Below are positions 46,595-57,298 of a stretch of 64,000 nucleotides of DNA, one piece after another; the stretch's first letter is position 1; each line of letters begins with the position of its first letter. The position numbers were made by a program, and so were the translations under genes. The notes beneath the pieces were generated by a model. The model saw only the letters and a list, made by a program, of their open reading frames with translations. It ran no database searches and had not been told where the DNA came from. Source of the DNA: Monodelphis domestica (taxonomy: Eukaryota > Chordata > Mammalia > Didelphimorphia > Didelphidae); NCBI RefSeq assembly GCF_027887165.1, contig NC_077230.1:340351322-340415321 (forward strand), given 5' to 3'.

Positions 46595-47725
46595 ATGCTT
46601 CTCTTGAGTCTTGAATTTGAAAGTCAAGTTTTCTATTCACTGTGATCTTTTTTTAATCAGGAATGTCCAAGGGTCCTCTGTTTCATTGAATTTCCTTTTT
46701 TTTCCCCTCTGAAGGACTATGCTCAGTTTTGCCAAGTATTTGTCTTGAGTTTAATGCTAACTTCTTGGCCCTCTGGAATATCATATGCTAAGTCCTCTGA
46801 TCCTTTAAGGTAGAAGCTGCTAAATCTTGTGTTAATCCTAATTGTGGTTCCATGATATTTGAATTGTTTCTTTCTGGCTATTTGCAATATTTTCTACATA
46901 ACCTGGGAGCTCTAGAATTTGGTTATTATAATATTCCTGGGAGTTTTCATTTTGGGATCTCTTTTAGGAGATGATCAGTGGATTATTTCAATTTTTAAAT
47001 TTATTCTCTGACTCTAGACAGCAGGGTGGTTTGCCTTGATAATTTCTTGAAAGTTGATGTATAAGCTGGTTTTCTTTTTTAATGTTTCTTTCAGGTAGTC
47101 CAATAATTCTTAAATTCTCCCTCCTAGATCTATTTTTCAGGTCAGTTTTTCTAATGAGATATTTTATATATTCTATTTTTTTATTTTTTGATCTTGTTGT
47201 TGTTGTTGTTTCTTGACATCTCATGGAGTCATTACATTTTACTTTCCTAATTCTAATTTTTAAGAATTTATTTTCTTTAGTTAGCTTTTGGTATCTACTT
47301 TTTCATTTGGCCAATTCTACTTTTTAAGAAGTTTTCTTTAGTGAATTTTTGTAGCTCTTTTTCCATGTGACCAATTCTGCTTTTAAAAAAGTTCTCTTTA
47401 GTGAATTTTTGTGCTTCTTTTACCATTTGACTTATTCTGTTTCTCAAGATGGTTTTTTCTGCTTCTTGTATTAAGTTGTTCATTCTTTTTTTATGATTAT
47501 CTTGTATCACTTTCATTTCTTTTCCCAATTTTAAATGAACCTCTCATTTTATTTTGAGCTCTTCTATGCTCTTTTTAGGCCCCCAAATAATTCATATTTT
47601 CTTTGAAATTTTGCATGTAACAGTTTTGACTTCTTTGTTTTCTTCTGAATTTGTCATTGTTTTAAAACCTGACTTCAAAAGAGAATCCACTCTTGGCACT
47701 CTTCTCCCTCTCCCAATTAAAAATC
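46595..47725 (-). pseudogene. Older L1: ORF1 remnant
   Basis: On the minus strand the coiled-coil N-terminal part (about 47725-47290) contains near-repeated heptad blocks (KFTKENFFKSRIGHMEKELQ and a second copy). The start of the RNA-binding part is RSRRENLRIIGLPE (about 47125). A decayed C-terminal part runs down to about 46640, with AKLSIVLQRGKKRKFNETED near 46700. Several stops and frameshifts are present. The 2.5-kb L1 at 44092 inserted at the left edge of this remnant. ORF1 normally makes the L1 RNA chaperone. Confidence 0.75.
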
Positions 47726-47734
47726 CTAGAGGCA

Positions 47735-47990
47735 TCTAATTTGGCTAGTGGCTAGAGTGATGTTTAGAGTCAGGGAGACTAGACTTCATATCCATTCTTA
47801 GATATGTACTCGCTGTGTGACCCTGGATAATTCTCTTAATTATTTGCCTGAGTTTATTTAACTAGAAAATGGGGATAAATAATAGTACCTATTTCCCAGA
47901 GTTGTTGTGAAGGTCACATGAGATACTTGTAAATTACTTAGCTCAGTTCCTGGCACATAGTATGTACTTAATAAATTCTTTCAAGGGACT
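47735..47990 (+). mobile_element. MIR/CORE-type SINE
   Basis: GTACTCGCTGTGTGACCCTGG, GAAAATGGGGATAAATAATAG and TCAGTTCCTGGCACATAGTA blocks. It lies in intron 2. Confidence 0.75.
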
Positions 47991-48004
47991 GAATATTATT
48001 AGGA

Positions 48005-48310
48005 AATATTTTGAGATACAATGGAAAGAGCACTAGACTTGGAGAGTTAGAAGACCCATATTCTAGTCCTAGGTCTGCTAATTATTAGCTATTTGGTTTC
48101 TAAAGTCACCTTAACATTTCTGAGCTTTAGCTAGTTCATCTAGGGTTAGGGGGAATGGTGGTACATAAATTAGATTTGGAGTCAGAGGATTTGACTAATA
48201 CGTGACCTTGGAAAACTCATCTTACATCTCTGGGCCTTAGTTTGCTCATTTGTCAAATGAGTGGTTGGACTGATAGACTCTGACCTTTTAACTCTTAATC
48301 AGTGATCCTA
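48005..48310 (+). mobile_element. Two joined MIR-type SINE fragments
   Basis: CAATGGAAAGAGCACTAGACTTGG head at 48020, and a second head/middle starting at about 48165 (TAGATTTGGAGTCAGAGGA) with TCTCTGGGCCTTAGTTTGC. Confidence 0.6.
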
Positions 48311-48489
48311 CAATCTTTAAAACAAGGATTTTTAAATGTGATCCTTGCTAAGATGCCTTTCATATCTATGTGGTTTCTGTATTAATTCCTTGTTTTGAGG
48401 ACTCTTGCAGTTCTGAGGTTTCAACATTCTCTGAACTTTAATCTAATTTAGTAATCATTTGAGCCAAACATTAAGAAAGTTTGTAGCTG

Positions 48490-48540
48490 ACCCCTCCCCA
48501 CCCCAAACACACCCACACCCACACCCACACACCCACAACC
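48490..48540. repeat. CCCACA-rich simple repeat
   Basis: CACACCCACACCCACACCCACA run 150 bp before the third coding exon. Confidence 0.9.
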
Positions 48541-48693
48541 AGCAAGAACATGGAATTATCTCCTGTTTGCCATTTATTCATGCCATTGCTCCTGTGCAGG
48601 AAATTCATTTGTCTCTCTTTGAAAAGTATATGCTGAGATTTTTTAGGACTGCCTGAATTGGAGATGTTAGGCTAATTTTCTTTTCTTTCTCAG

Positions 48694-48797
48694 GGAGAGC
48701 AAATATTTTTTACCTTCCTGTTATTGACGTTCTGCATATCATTTGTATTTCTGTACATGTGGCTGGAGGCAAAGAACGACTACGGCGGCTTTGACGC
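48694..48797 (+). CDS. GDPD4: GDE-family gene, third coding exon: first membrane segment
   Basis: The acceptor is TTTTCTTTCTCAG|GGAGAG and the donor is GACGC|GTGAGT, both strong. It enters in phase 0 and leaves two bases. It encodes GEQIFFTFLLLTFCISFVFLY then MWLEAKNDYGGFD: a hydrophobic helix of about 20 residues followed by an acidic/polar loop. In the GDPD2/4/5 group the same place has a membrane helix ending in a tryptophan-rich turn and a (N/K)ND(Y/L)xxF(N/D) loop, which this matches. GDE proteins cleave glycerophosphodiesters or GPI anchors at the membrane; the catalytic part would lie in exons beyond this window. Confidence 0.85.
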
Positions 48798-49330
48798 GTG
48801 AGTTTTCCCTTTTTTATGTGAGTGATCCTGAGTCTTAGTACAGCATCTTTTCTCCAGGGCATTCTGTAGTTTAATACTAAAAGTCCTAAGATGCCAGATG
48901 CCTGGGCTGTGGGCTAGCTCTACTGCTCATTCGGCTTACTTAGGTCACTTTTCCCCCCATGGGCTTTGGAGTCTACCTTTAGGAAATAAGCAGGGTGTTG
49001 AACCGGATGATCCCTGAGGTCCCTTAAAGCTTTGGAACTTCTGTAGTCCTTTAGGTACTCAGCATGCACCTGTCTCTCCTATATTGGCCCATGTCTAGGG
49101 TGGGGTGCTGAGGTAAAGGAGTGGTGGAGTGGCTGGCTGCTGTAGGCACCCTGTACTGGGGACTGTAAGGGTTTGCCCTTCCATCTCCAGATAGAGTACT
49201 CACTCTGGCTACATTGTCTTCCAATTTCAAGGCTATCGACTCAAGAAGGTAGAAGGTAACTTGTGTCCAGTGTTATGCTCTATTCTTTAGGTGGGTTCCC
49301 CATGCCTATTTGCCAGAATTTTGCAAAGCA

Positions 49331-49376
49331 AGGGACACACACACACACACACACACTCACACTCACACTCACACAG
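49331..49376. repeat. (AC)n / ACTC microsatellite
   Basis: ACACACAC run passing into CACTCACACTCACA. Confidence 0.95.
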
Positions 49377-49854
49377 TTGGTCTTAATCAAATGGTAGTGG
49401 AAGTGATTATTAGTTTCAAATTGCCTAGAATTTTTGGCCTGGGTCTCTTTCTCCTCTTAGATCTAATACTTTTTCTTTGCTGATGCCAACTTTGTGCCAT
49501 TCTTCCTTCCTTCCTTCTTCCTGTCAGTGCCCTAGGAGAGGAGGTCCATATTGGCCTCTTTACAGGATTTCCTATCTCTTCCCTTTTCCAATTCTTCATG
49601 TTGTTTCATGCCCAGCTATGTATTCCTGGAACTCAATGGATTTCCTTCTGCCTCATTTTTGTCATCCACAACATAGAGCTGTGAGAGTAAATGTGAGAGT
49701 AAATTTTTGTATAGTGTTATCCAAACCTAATGTACTATCTTAATGCCAAGATTATTCTTATTCTTGTCATCGGTGCTACTAGTCTACTTTCTTTATGTGT
49801 TAATCTTTTCACCTTACTCCCCTGCTTGAGAGCTTCTGTGGCTCTATTATTTAA

Positions 49855-50090
49855 GGGAATCGGCATTTATATAGAGCCTATGGTGTGCCAAGTAAGTGCT
49901 AGGCTGAAATTACTTTATTTGATCCTCATGACAACACTGGGAGGTAGGGCTATTATTATCTTCATTTTATAGATGAGGAAACTGAGGCAGACACCATTGA
50001 AGTGATTTGCCCACGGTCACATGGCTGGAAGTAACTGGGGCTGGATTTGAATTCAGATCTTCCTGACTCCCATCTTGGCATTCTATCGAT
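49855..50090 (+). mobile_element. MIR/CORE-type SINE
   Basis: CATTTATATAGAGCCTATGGTGTG, TTTTATAGATGAGGAAACTGAGGC, CACGGTCACATGGCTGG and ATTTGAATTCAGATCTTCCTGAC. It lies in intron 3. Confidence 0.8.
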
Positions 50091-50388
50091 GGCACCAACT
50101 GGATACTTCTATCTGCTACCAGATGCTTCTGAATTATAACCAGACCCAACTTGGACCATTGGTTTCCCCTTGTCCATGCCCTGTACCTTTCTACTTCCAT
50201 GCCCATGGTCTAGCTGATTCTTATATTCAGGTTCATGGATCAGAAACTGAGAGCTGAAAGGGATAGTTCAAATTAAGCCCAGGATGTCTCCTGGATTTGG
50301 TTTAGGTCATACAGGAAGTAACCAAGTATGAGAGCCAGGATTTGAATTCATATCTTCTGACTTAAAAGATTGTGATGTTTCCACTGTA

Positions 50389-50390
<2 letters not shown>

Positions 50391-50427
<37 letters not shown>
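50391..50427. repeat. (GT)n microsatellite
   Basis: About 18 GT units. Confidence 0.97.
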
Positions 50428-50429
<2 letters not shown>

Positions 50430-50464
50430 CACAAAGAAGAAAGAGTTTTATTGAAAGGGGGATT

Positions 50465-50690
50465 AATATTTAGATATTTTGTTAAGTCATTTCAGTCAGG
50501 TATGACTCTTCATGACCCTATTTGGGTTTTGTTTGTTTGTTTTTTGGCAAAGATGATGGAGTGGTTTGCCATTTCCTTTTCCAGCTCACTTGAGGAACCC
50601 GGTTAAGTGACTTGCCCAGAGTCACATGGCTAGGTCAGATTGAACCCTATTGTCTCTAGTCTTGGCTCTCTCTCCACCTAGATGCCCCCT
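50465..50690 (+). mobile_element. Marsupial CORE-type SINE
   Basis: GACTCTTCATGACCCTATTTGGG, GATGGAGTGGTTTGCCATTTCC, AGTGACTTGCCCAGAGTCAC and CCACCTAGATGCCCCCT end. Same family as 28860. Confidence 0.85.
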
Positions 50691-50849
50691 CCAACTTCTG
50701 GCTTTAAAGAGTTACCTGGGAGTTACTGACAGGTTAATTGTCTTGCCAAGAGTCCCATGATAAATATTTGCCATGTAACTTTGCAGTTCAGTGAGACTGG
50801 TCTCCTTGATCTTCGTCAAAAACAACACCCCATCCCCTAACCAAGTATT

Positions 50850-51185
50850 TTTTCTGGCTCTCCCTTGGCAAGAATTCTCTCCTTCCTCATCCCTGCCTCC
50901 TGATTTCTCTGACTTCCTTTCTTCCAGTCCTGGCTAAAATTTGACCTTCTGCAAGAAACCTTTCCTGATTCTCCTTAATATTAGTGGCTTCCCTCTAAAA
51001 TTATCTTGTCTATATCCTGTTTGTCCATAGCTGATTGCATGTTGTCTCCTGCATTAAAGGGTGAACTCCTTGAGAATTTTGGGTTTGTTTTGAGTATTTT
51101 TGCTTGCCTTTGTATATACCCCCAATGTTTAGCCAAGTGCTGGGAACATAGCAGCCACATAAAAAATGCTTGCTGACTAACTCCC
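50850..51185 (+). mobile_element. LINE-2 (L2) 3' remnant
   Basis: CTTCCAGTCCTGGCTAAAATTTGACCTTC, CATGTTGTCTCCTGC, GGTGAACTCCTTGAGAATTTTGGG and AATGCTTGCTGACTAAC blocks of the L2 end. It lies in intron 3. Confidence 0.8.
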
Positions 51186-51828
51186 AGGAACTCAAAATGT
51201 TAAACTGGAAAAAACGCAGAACTATTAAATAGTCAGAAAAACCACGTCTTTAATCAGGAGAGGAGTAGGGCACAATTTATTAGGCCTCCACACAGCCACA
51301 CACTCAAAACCCACCTAGAGCCCCAAGGCTCTGGCTGCTCTGGCTACCAACTCCAGGGAGAAATCACCATGTTAGATGACAATTCCAAAGAAAAATAGAA
51401 TTCAGGGAACTTGTATACCTCTTGGGGAACTGAGGATGGGAGAATATGGCTACAAAGCCATGAGGAGTCCTAGATATGCTTTACAATGGACCCAAAGGGA
51501 AAGATCCAGCCAAGGGCTGGGCTAACTGAGTACTTTAGGTGGAGCTAGCAGATTGAATCAGATGTTAAATACCCTTTTTGCCTGGGTAGGTTTTCCTAAT
51601 GTATCAAAGACTTCAGACCTCATGCTGCTACAAATGTGGGGTTCTCAAGATCTCAAGATTGGGGTTTCTAGGTTCCAAGTTGACAATCATAATTGCTTTT
51701 GAATTGTGTATGTTTTAAATTGTGAATGAATGGAAGACTACAAAGGAGTTAGCTAATGAGTGACTAGAATTCGACTCAGAAAGGGAGACAGAGTTCAGAC
51801 TCCTTAATCTAAAATTGTTTTCTAAAAT

Positions 51829-51830
<2 letters not shown>
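51186..51830. other. Intron 3 sequence, possible LTR remnant
   Basis: Unclassified. A run such as CAACTCCAGGGAGAAATCACC and CCTAGAGCCCCAAGGCTCTGG is reminiscent of the solo-LTR family at 53090, but no ends or target duplication are visible. Confidence 0.35.

Positions 51831-51885
<55 letters not shown>
51831..51885. repeat. (CT)n microsatellite
   Basis: Pure CT run, directly followed by a CCAT repeat. Confidence 0.97.
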
Positions 51886-51889
<4 letters not shown>

Positions 51890-51941
51890 TATCCATCCAT
51901 CCATCCATCCATCCATCCATCCATCCATCCATCCATCCATC
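51886..51941. repeat. (CCAT)n microsatellite
   Basis: About 13 tetramer units in a row, giving a compound microsatellite with the CT run. Confidence 0.97.
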
Positions 51942-52855
51942 ACCTATATTATCTATCTGTGGTTTTGGGTCAATTGAGAAGGAAATTTATAGTTTATTGA
52001 CTTTGGATAAATGTTCCAAAAGGCAGTTTTCCCTTTCCCTAATCCAAAAAGAAGGCCTCACATTATTTTTCTGAGACTGTGCTATTGGGTCATATTGCCT
52101 CACTTGTTACTCCCCCCTGGCCCATTATTCTCCCCTCATCTCAATGTAAGGAAGGGACTTATAATGAGTAGAGAGTAGGAATTGCTTTGTGAGGGGAGAA
52201 AAAGTAGGATTGAACCCACTGGATAAAACCCATATTCTAAAAATAAAGGTCAGAAAAGAGAGTAGTCACTTCCAAGCCTGGACAAGAACAGAAAGCTCTG
52301 TAACACTAATCCTTAATTCCTGTAGCATCAAGAAGCCCAAGTTACTGCATATTTCCCTAGATCCTACCACCAGTCCTCTAAACTCTTGCTCCCTAAGAAT
52401 TTAGTCCTCATGGCAGTTGAGTAGTTTCTTGAAGAGAAGATAATAACTAGAGAATTTCAAGGGAAAGTTCTTTAGGTTAAGAGACACCTGAGTATATTTT
52501 TAGGAAAATAGAAAGGTTCTAGGAAAGAACCAATGACAGTAAGGGAAAGATTGGGGAAACTATTGATAGAGCAATGTCCTGTTGAATAGCAGAGGTAATA
52601 GGATCAAGGGTATAAGTGAAGAGGTTAACCTTGGGGGACAGGAGAGGAGGAAAGGAGGGATAAGTTTTGATTTTTTGGAGGAGTCCAAAATCTCTCAAGG
52701 CCATTCATGATTAGGCTTCCATGATCATTTTCAAACATTTTATCTCTCCTCTTCAGGAACCTTCCCTCTACTATAGCCAGACTGGTCTCCCTGGCGAATA
52801 GGTCATATTTATTCTTAGCACATTTTAGAGAATGGAATTCCTTGCTGTCTTTCAG
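51942..52855. other. Intron 3 end, no gene
   Basis: No recognised repeat. CTTCCATGATCATTTTCAAACA...GAGAATGGAATTCC near 52700-52840 is L2-like in style but too short to call. Confidence 0.35.
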
Positions 52856-52949
52856 GTTCGTTTTCCAGTTCACAAAACAATGGTTTTACTGGTCCTTTTT
52901 TCTGGTGATTATAGCCTCAATCATGTTTACTTACGTCTTGCTGCTCATG
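52856..52949 (+). CDS. GDPD4: GDE-family gene, fourth coding exon: second membrane segment
   Basis: The acceptor is GCTGTCTTTCAG|GTTCG and the donor is CTCATG|GTGAGT. Two carried bases plus 94 bases give exactly 32 codons and end in phase 0. It encodes AFVFQFTKQWFYWSFF followed by LVIIASIMFTYVLLLM, a clear second hydrophobic helix. The WxxWS and FTY positions match the second membrane helix of the GDPD2/4/5 group. With the three earlier exons this gives 150 codons and no stop. The next exon is not found before the numt at about 56.4 kb, so either the gene continues beyond the window across the numt, or it is truncated; the sequence here cannot decide. Confidence 0.85.
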
Positions 52950-53024
52950 GTGAGTGTTGGTAAGCTCTCTCCAACTTAACCCCGGTGGTATTTAGAGCTG
53001 GGAATCCAAAAGAGGAACTCCAAA

Positions 53025-53089
53025 AAGGGGGGGCATCTAGGTGACTTAGTGGAAAGAGATCCAGGCCTAAAGATGGGAGGTCCTAGGTT
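53025..53089 (+). mobile_element. MAR1-like SINE, left half
   Basis: GGGCATCTAGGTGACTTAGTGG to GGGAGGTCCTAGGTT. The right half is at 54220-54355; a solo LTR splits the SINE. Confidence 0.85.
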
Positions 53090-54219
53090 TGTAAGATTTA
53101 AAATGGTTGAAGTTTGTAAACTGTGATAGATATAAGAGTTGTATGTTTCCACTACAGTGTCTTGTTTTTAAATCAACATATAAGGTGGTCGCCAGGGAAA
53201 TATTCCCAATTATTCAATATACCCAAGTCAACTGGGTTTTATAGAGATTTTAATTAATGATACAATGAGTAATTAAAGGAAAGAGAGAAAAAAGGAAATA
53301 AGTATGAAGGGCCTTAAGCCAACATGGCCTAGACCTGAGTCTTAAGAGAGAGAATCAGTCAGTCAGTCTTTTAACACTCACTACAAGGTCTGTCTAAGCA
53401 AGGATTCTAGTGACACCAGGCCAGCTCCATCTCAGCTGACTTCATCAGAGAGAGTTCCAGCCACAGTCCTCCTCAAAGAGAGATCCAGCCAGAGACTGTT
53501 TCAAAGGGCCTCTCTCCAGAGCCTCCAGAGGGACAGAGTCCCCTCAGAGGAGCTCCAGTGAGACCTCCTTAGAGATTGTCCTCCAAGAGCTTCCCTTCTC
53601 CAGAGCCTCTCTCAAGAGATCCTCCTCAAGCAATCCTCATAAGAGATTTCTCCAAAAGGATTGTCTCAAGCGATTCTGCTTTTTCTTATATAGGGGGTTT
53701 TCTCCTATGTCACCTCCCCTAAGTCCTTACATCTACCAATCACTGTAGACGTTTTCTAAAGGACAACCCATTCTAAAAACACTGCTGGGTCAACTAATCC
53801 CTTTAGTAGAAAACCTCTTAGTAAATCTGAACCAGAGAAAACACAGCTGAGTCGACTAATCCCCTCAAGTGAAACCCTCTGAATAAGTTTTCACCTCTTT
53901 GCTCCTGGCAAGTTTACAAGTTGCCTGACCTTTATAGGTACCTAGCATCCCATTGTATCAATTCTAAAAACAGGCATGGCTCAAAGAACTCCTTGCCTTA
54001 TTATAAGTATGGGTCTAAGTACTATCATTGTTTAGCAAGGAGTTTTCTCCCCTAAAGCAGTCTTAAGTATGGGTGGAGTAGAGGTTCTCCCATTCTGATC
54101 CTGGCAAGTTCTCACAGTCAAAATGGGGAATGTTCCCAGTAGGGAACTGTTCCAATTGAGAATTCCCCATTGGGGAAAATTTTTAACATTCACCAGTCTG
54201 AGAAATTTCAAGATTTACA
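53090..54219 (-). mobile_element. Solo LTR (1130 bp) inserted in a SINE
   Basis: TGTAAGATTT...AGATTTACA termini, flanked by GGTT at 53086-53089 and 54220-54223, an exact 4-bp duplication. Removing it restores the SINE. On the minus strand CCCCTATATAAG (about 53686-53697) serves as a TATA-like box and the ATTAATTAAAAT stretch near 53250 as a possible poly(A) signal. 53390-53700 contains many near-copies of a CAGAG/CTCC(A/T)GA motif that looks like an internal minisatellite. No viral coding sequence remains. Confidence 0.9.
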
Positions 54220-54355
54220 GGTTCAAATCTGGCCTCAGACATTTCCTAGCTGTGTGACCCTGAACAAGTCATTTCACCCCCCTTGCCTAGCCCTTACCAC
54301 TCTTCTGCCTTAGAGCCAATACACAGTATTGATTCTAGGTGGACAGTAAGGGTTG
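54220..54355 (+). mobile_element. MAR1-like SINE, right half
   Basis: GGTTCAAATCTGGCCTCAGACATTTCC, GTGTGACCCTGAACAAG and TCTGCCTTAGAGCCAATACACAG. It continues 53025-53089. Confidence 0.85.
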
Positions 54356-56129
54356 CTTTTTTGGTTTTGTTTAAGAGGAACACTAATCTTAGTTGTCCCC
54401 CTGTGATGATGACCGTCAATACCATAGAGAAAAGCCCTTGTTTTAGACTGTTCTAAATGGCCCTGTTTAAACTGAAATTCTCTTGGATCTCCCCAAATTT
54501 GAGGATTCTATCTCTGTAGGCAGCACCTTATTTTATGTTTGGACCTGATAAAGGCAAAATGGTTATTTGCAAGACCTTGCCTTTTGTCTACCAAAGACAT
54601 TTCTGGTCTCTCTCATGAGTGCTTGCCATTTTTGTTACATATACCCCAGGGGAGGGGAGATAAGTTTGCAGACACATGATCCCTTAAAAAAATAAGCAGC
54701 ACTTTCATATTCTACCAATTCAATCCCATTTTAGTTGTAGAAAACAGCCTCAAAGTATTTAGAGCTGGGTGGGATCTTAGAGATCATGTAGTTTTACCTT
54801 CTTATTGATAAAAGAGCTAAGGCCTAGATTCTATACTATTTTCAACATTCTTCTTCTAATCCCATTCCTATCATTAGGAGGATCTGCCCTCTCTGATTGC
54901 TACCTAAAGCTACCCTTCAAACCACCCACTGCTTTTTGCTTCTCTCCCATCCCCTAATCCAAACACATTGAAATTTCTGTCCTCTTTTTTTATCCCTTTA
55001 GAATCAGGCTCTTTCTACCTTCTGTGGTGCCAATTGTTATGAAAGGCTAAAAGACAGTCCTTTTCCCCAAAGTTTCCCTTTCTAGATGATGTGTTTGTTT
55101 GGCTAGTAGTTCCCAGAGACGATCACTTTTTCTGTTAAAACAATTGATGGTCCCAATAGTGGAAGTTTCAAGCAACAGGAAGAGGAGCTTAGTCATTAAG
55201 GTAGTCATTTATGGTGACTGTTTAATGTCAGATGGTAGTTTTTTGATGTTACCATAAAATTATGTAGGTAGACCATCCATTCCACCTATGTATAGGGCTG
55301 ACCTTGATCCTTTCATGAGTTTATCATTTCCCTATCTTCTTACAAAAATGAGCTGTGACATTTGCAGAATTCTTTTGTAACATGGCCCAATTTAGTGCAG
55401 ATTTTGGACCTCTAACATGTTTCAAATTATGTCCTCTAAATTCCATAAAATAAGTACCAGGGATGAGCAAATCTAGTCTTTTAGTTGAGGTGGTGTTCTA
55501 GATCCCATTATCATTACAAGTGGGGTTCTATTTTTTAAAAAATGAAAATGAGCACCATCAAGAACCCTGAGAGAATTTTATGACATTCTAGCTCTAATCA
55601 TACCCAAGTTCATTACAGATAATCAAAGTCTAGTGGGAAGAGCAGCTATTCTGTCAATAAACATTTACTAAGCACCTATTCTGTGCCAGGCATGGTGATA
55701 AGAATTGCACATTCAAAAAAGAGGCAGAAGACAGTCTCTGCTCTCAAGGAGCTCACAACCTAAAATATGTACAGCCAAGCTATATACAAGATAAATAGGA
55801 AATAATGAAGAAAGGAAAGGCACTAGATAGAAGGGTTGGGAAACACTTCTTGTAGAAGGTAGGAATTTAGTTGTGACTTAAAGGAAAACCAGGTCAGTAG
55901 TCAGAGCAGAGGAAGGAAGTGTTCTAGCTGTGGGGAACAGCCAGAGAAAATGCTGAACTGAAAGATGGATGCCTTGTTTTTGAAGCACAGCCAGAACACC
56001 AGTGTCACTGAATTGAAGAGTAAATTTTGGGGGATTGAGATGTAAGAAGCCTAGAATAATAGGAGCACAGAACTCAGAGGTAGAAGGCTTAAATTCTTTT
56101 CCCTATTCTGTCAGTGACTCATTATATGA
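54356..56129. other. No exon recognised; one SINE-like piece
   Basis: Intron or flank. 55650-55790 (AATAAACATTTACTAAGCACC...TCTCAAGGAGCTCACAAC) is a MIR-like fragment. I looked for the next GDE exon here and found no splice-bounded segment with family motifs. Confidence 0.4.
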
Positions 56130-56390
56130 ATTGTACAGATCACTTCTAGGCAGCAAATAAATCTGAAAATTATTGGTTTCCCAGAAATAAATGATGAAAC
56201 AAAAAAAACCTGAAAATATTCCTTAGTGAAAGCATACGAGACAATTGCCTAGACGTATTGAAAACAAAGCACAAATAACAGATCAACAGAATTCATAGAA
56301 TATGGGGAGAGATCCCTCAAGTCCAAGACACCTCAAAACATTGTGATCATGTTGTAGATCTTTAATAGTAAATACCAAATATTTCATGCA
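56130..56390 (+). pseudogene. Possible L1 ORF1 remnant next to the numt
   Basis: ENYWFPR/ENLKIIG-like and NRIHRIWGEIPQVQDTS-like stretches resemble the L1 ORF1 RNA-binding part, with stops and frameshifts. It ends near the left junction of the mitochondrial segment. Confidence 0.4.
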
Positions 56391-56509
56391 TCCACAAGAA
56401 TATTTCACCTAACATGGACTTGCCCAAGGCAATAATAAACTCGACTTCTCAATTATTTTCATACCAATTACCCCATTTGTAACCTGATCAATCCTAGAAT
56501 TCTCCTTAT

Positions 56510-56510
56510 G

Positions 56511-56551
<41 letters not shown>

Positions 56552-56554
56552 TAT
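56510..56554. repeat. (AT)n microsatellite inside the ND5 copy
   Basis: ATATAT run with a central GT, arising at a TGATATATA codon context in ND5; absent from real mitochondrial ND5. Confidence 0.95.
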
Positions 56555-56756
56555 ACTCTGATCATTACATTCACCAATTCTTCAGATATCTAACAAACTT
56601 TCCTTCTAACAATAATTATTCTAGTATCAGCCAACAATCTATTTCAACTATTTATTGGGTGAGAATAGAGGGTGTGGGAATTATATCACTCTTATTAATT
56701 GGATGGTGATATGGACATGCAGACGCCAATACCACAGCCCTTCAAGCAATCCTTTA

Positions 56757-57298
56757 ATTTTTTCTTTTTTTAAAATATTTTATTTAATTAGATGATTTAG
56801 AATAATTTCCCACGGTTACAAGACTCATGTTCCTTCCTTCCCCCACCCCCTCCCATATCTGATGCGCAATTCCACTGGGTTTTACATGTGTCACTGATCA
56901 AGACCCATTTCCTTATTACTAATATTTGCACTAGGGTAATCTTTTAGAGTCTACTTTCCCAGTCATTGCCCCACCGACTCATGTGATCAAGCAGTTATTT
57001 TTCTTCTGTGTTTCTTTTCCACAGTTCTTTCTCTGGATGTGGATAGTGTTCTTTCTCACATGTCCCTCTGAATACTTGTAGATTATTGCCTTGCTGCTAG
57101 TAGAGAAGTCCATTACATTTGATGGTCCACAGTGTATCAGTCTCTGTGTACAATGTTCTTCTGGTTCTGCTCCTTTTACTCTGCATCTATTCCTGGAGGT
57201 CATTCCAGTTCACATGGAATTCCTCCAGTTTATTATTCCTTTGAGCATACTAGTATTCTATCACCAGCATATACCACAATTTATTCAGCCATTCCCCA
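56757..57298 (-). mobile_element. L1 3' fragment inserted in the ND5 copy
   Basis: Antisense L1 3' UTR. CAAGCAATCCTTTA is duplicated exactly at 56743-56756 and 57299-57312 (14 bp). ND5 reading resumes immediately after. The insertion post-dates the mitochondrial transfer. Confidence 0.95.
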
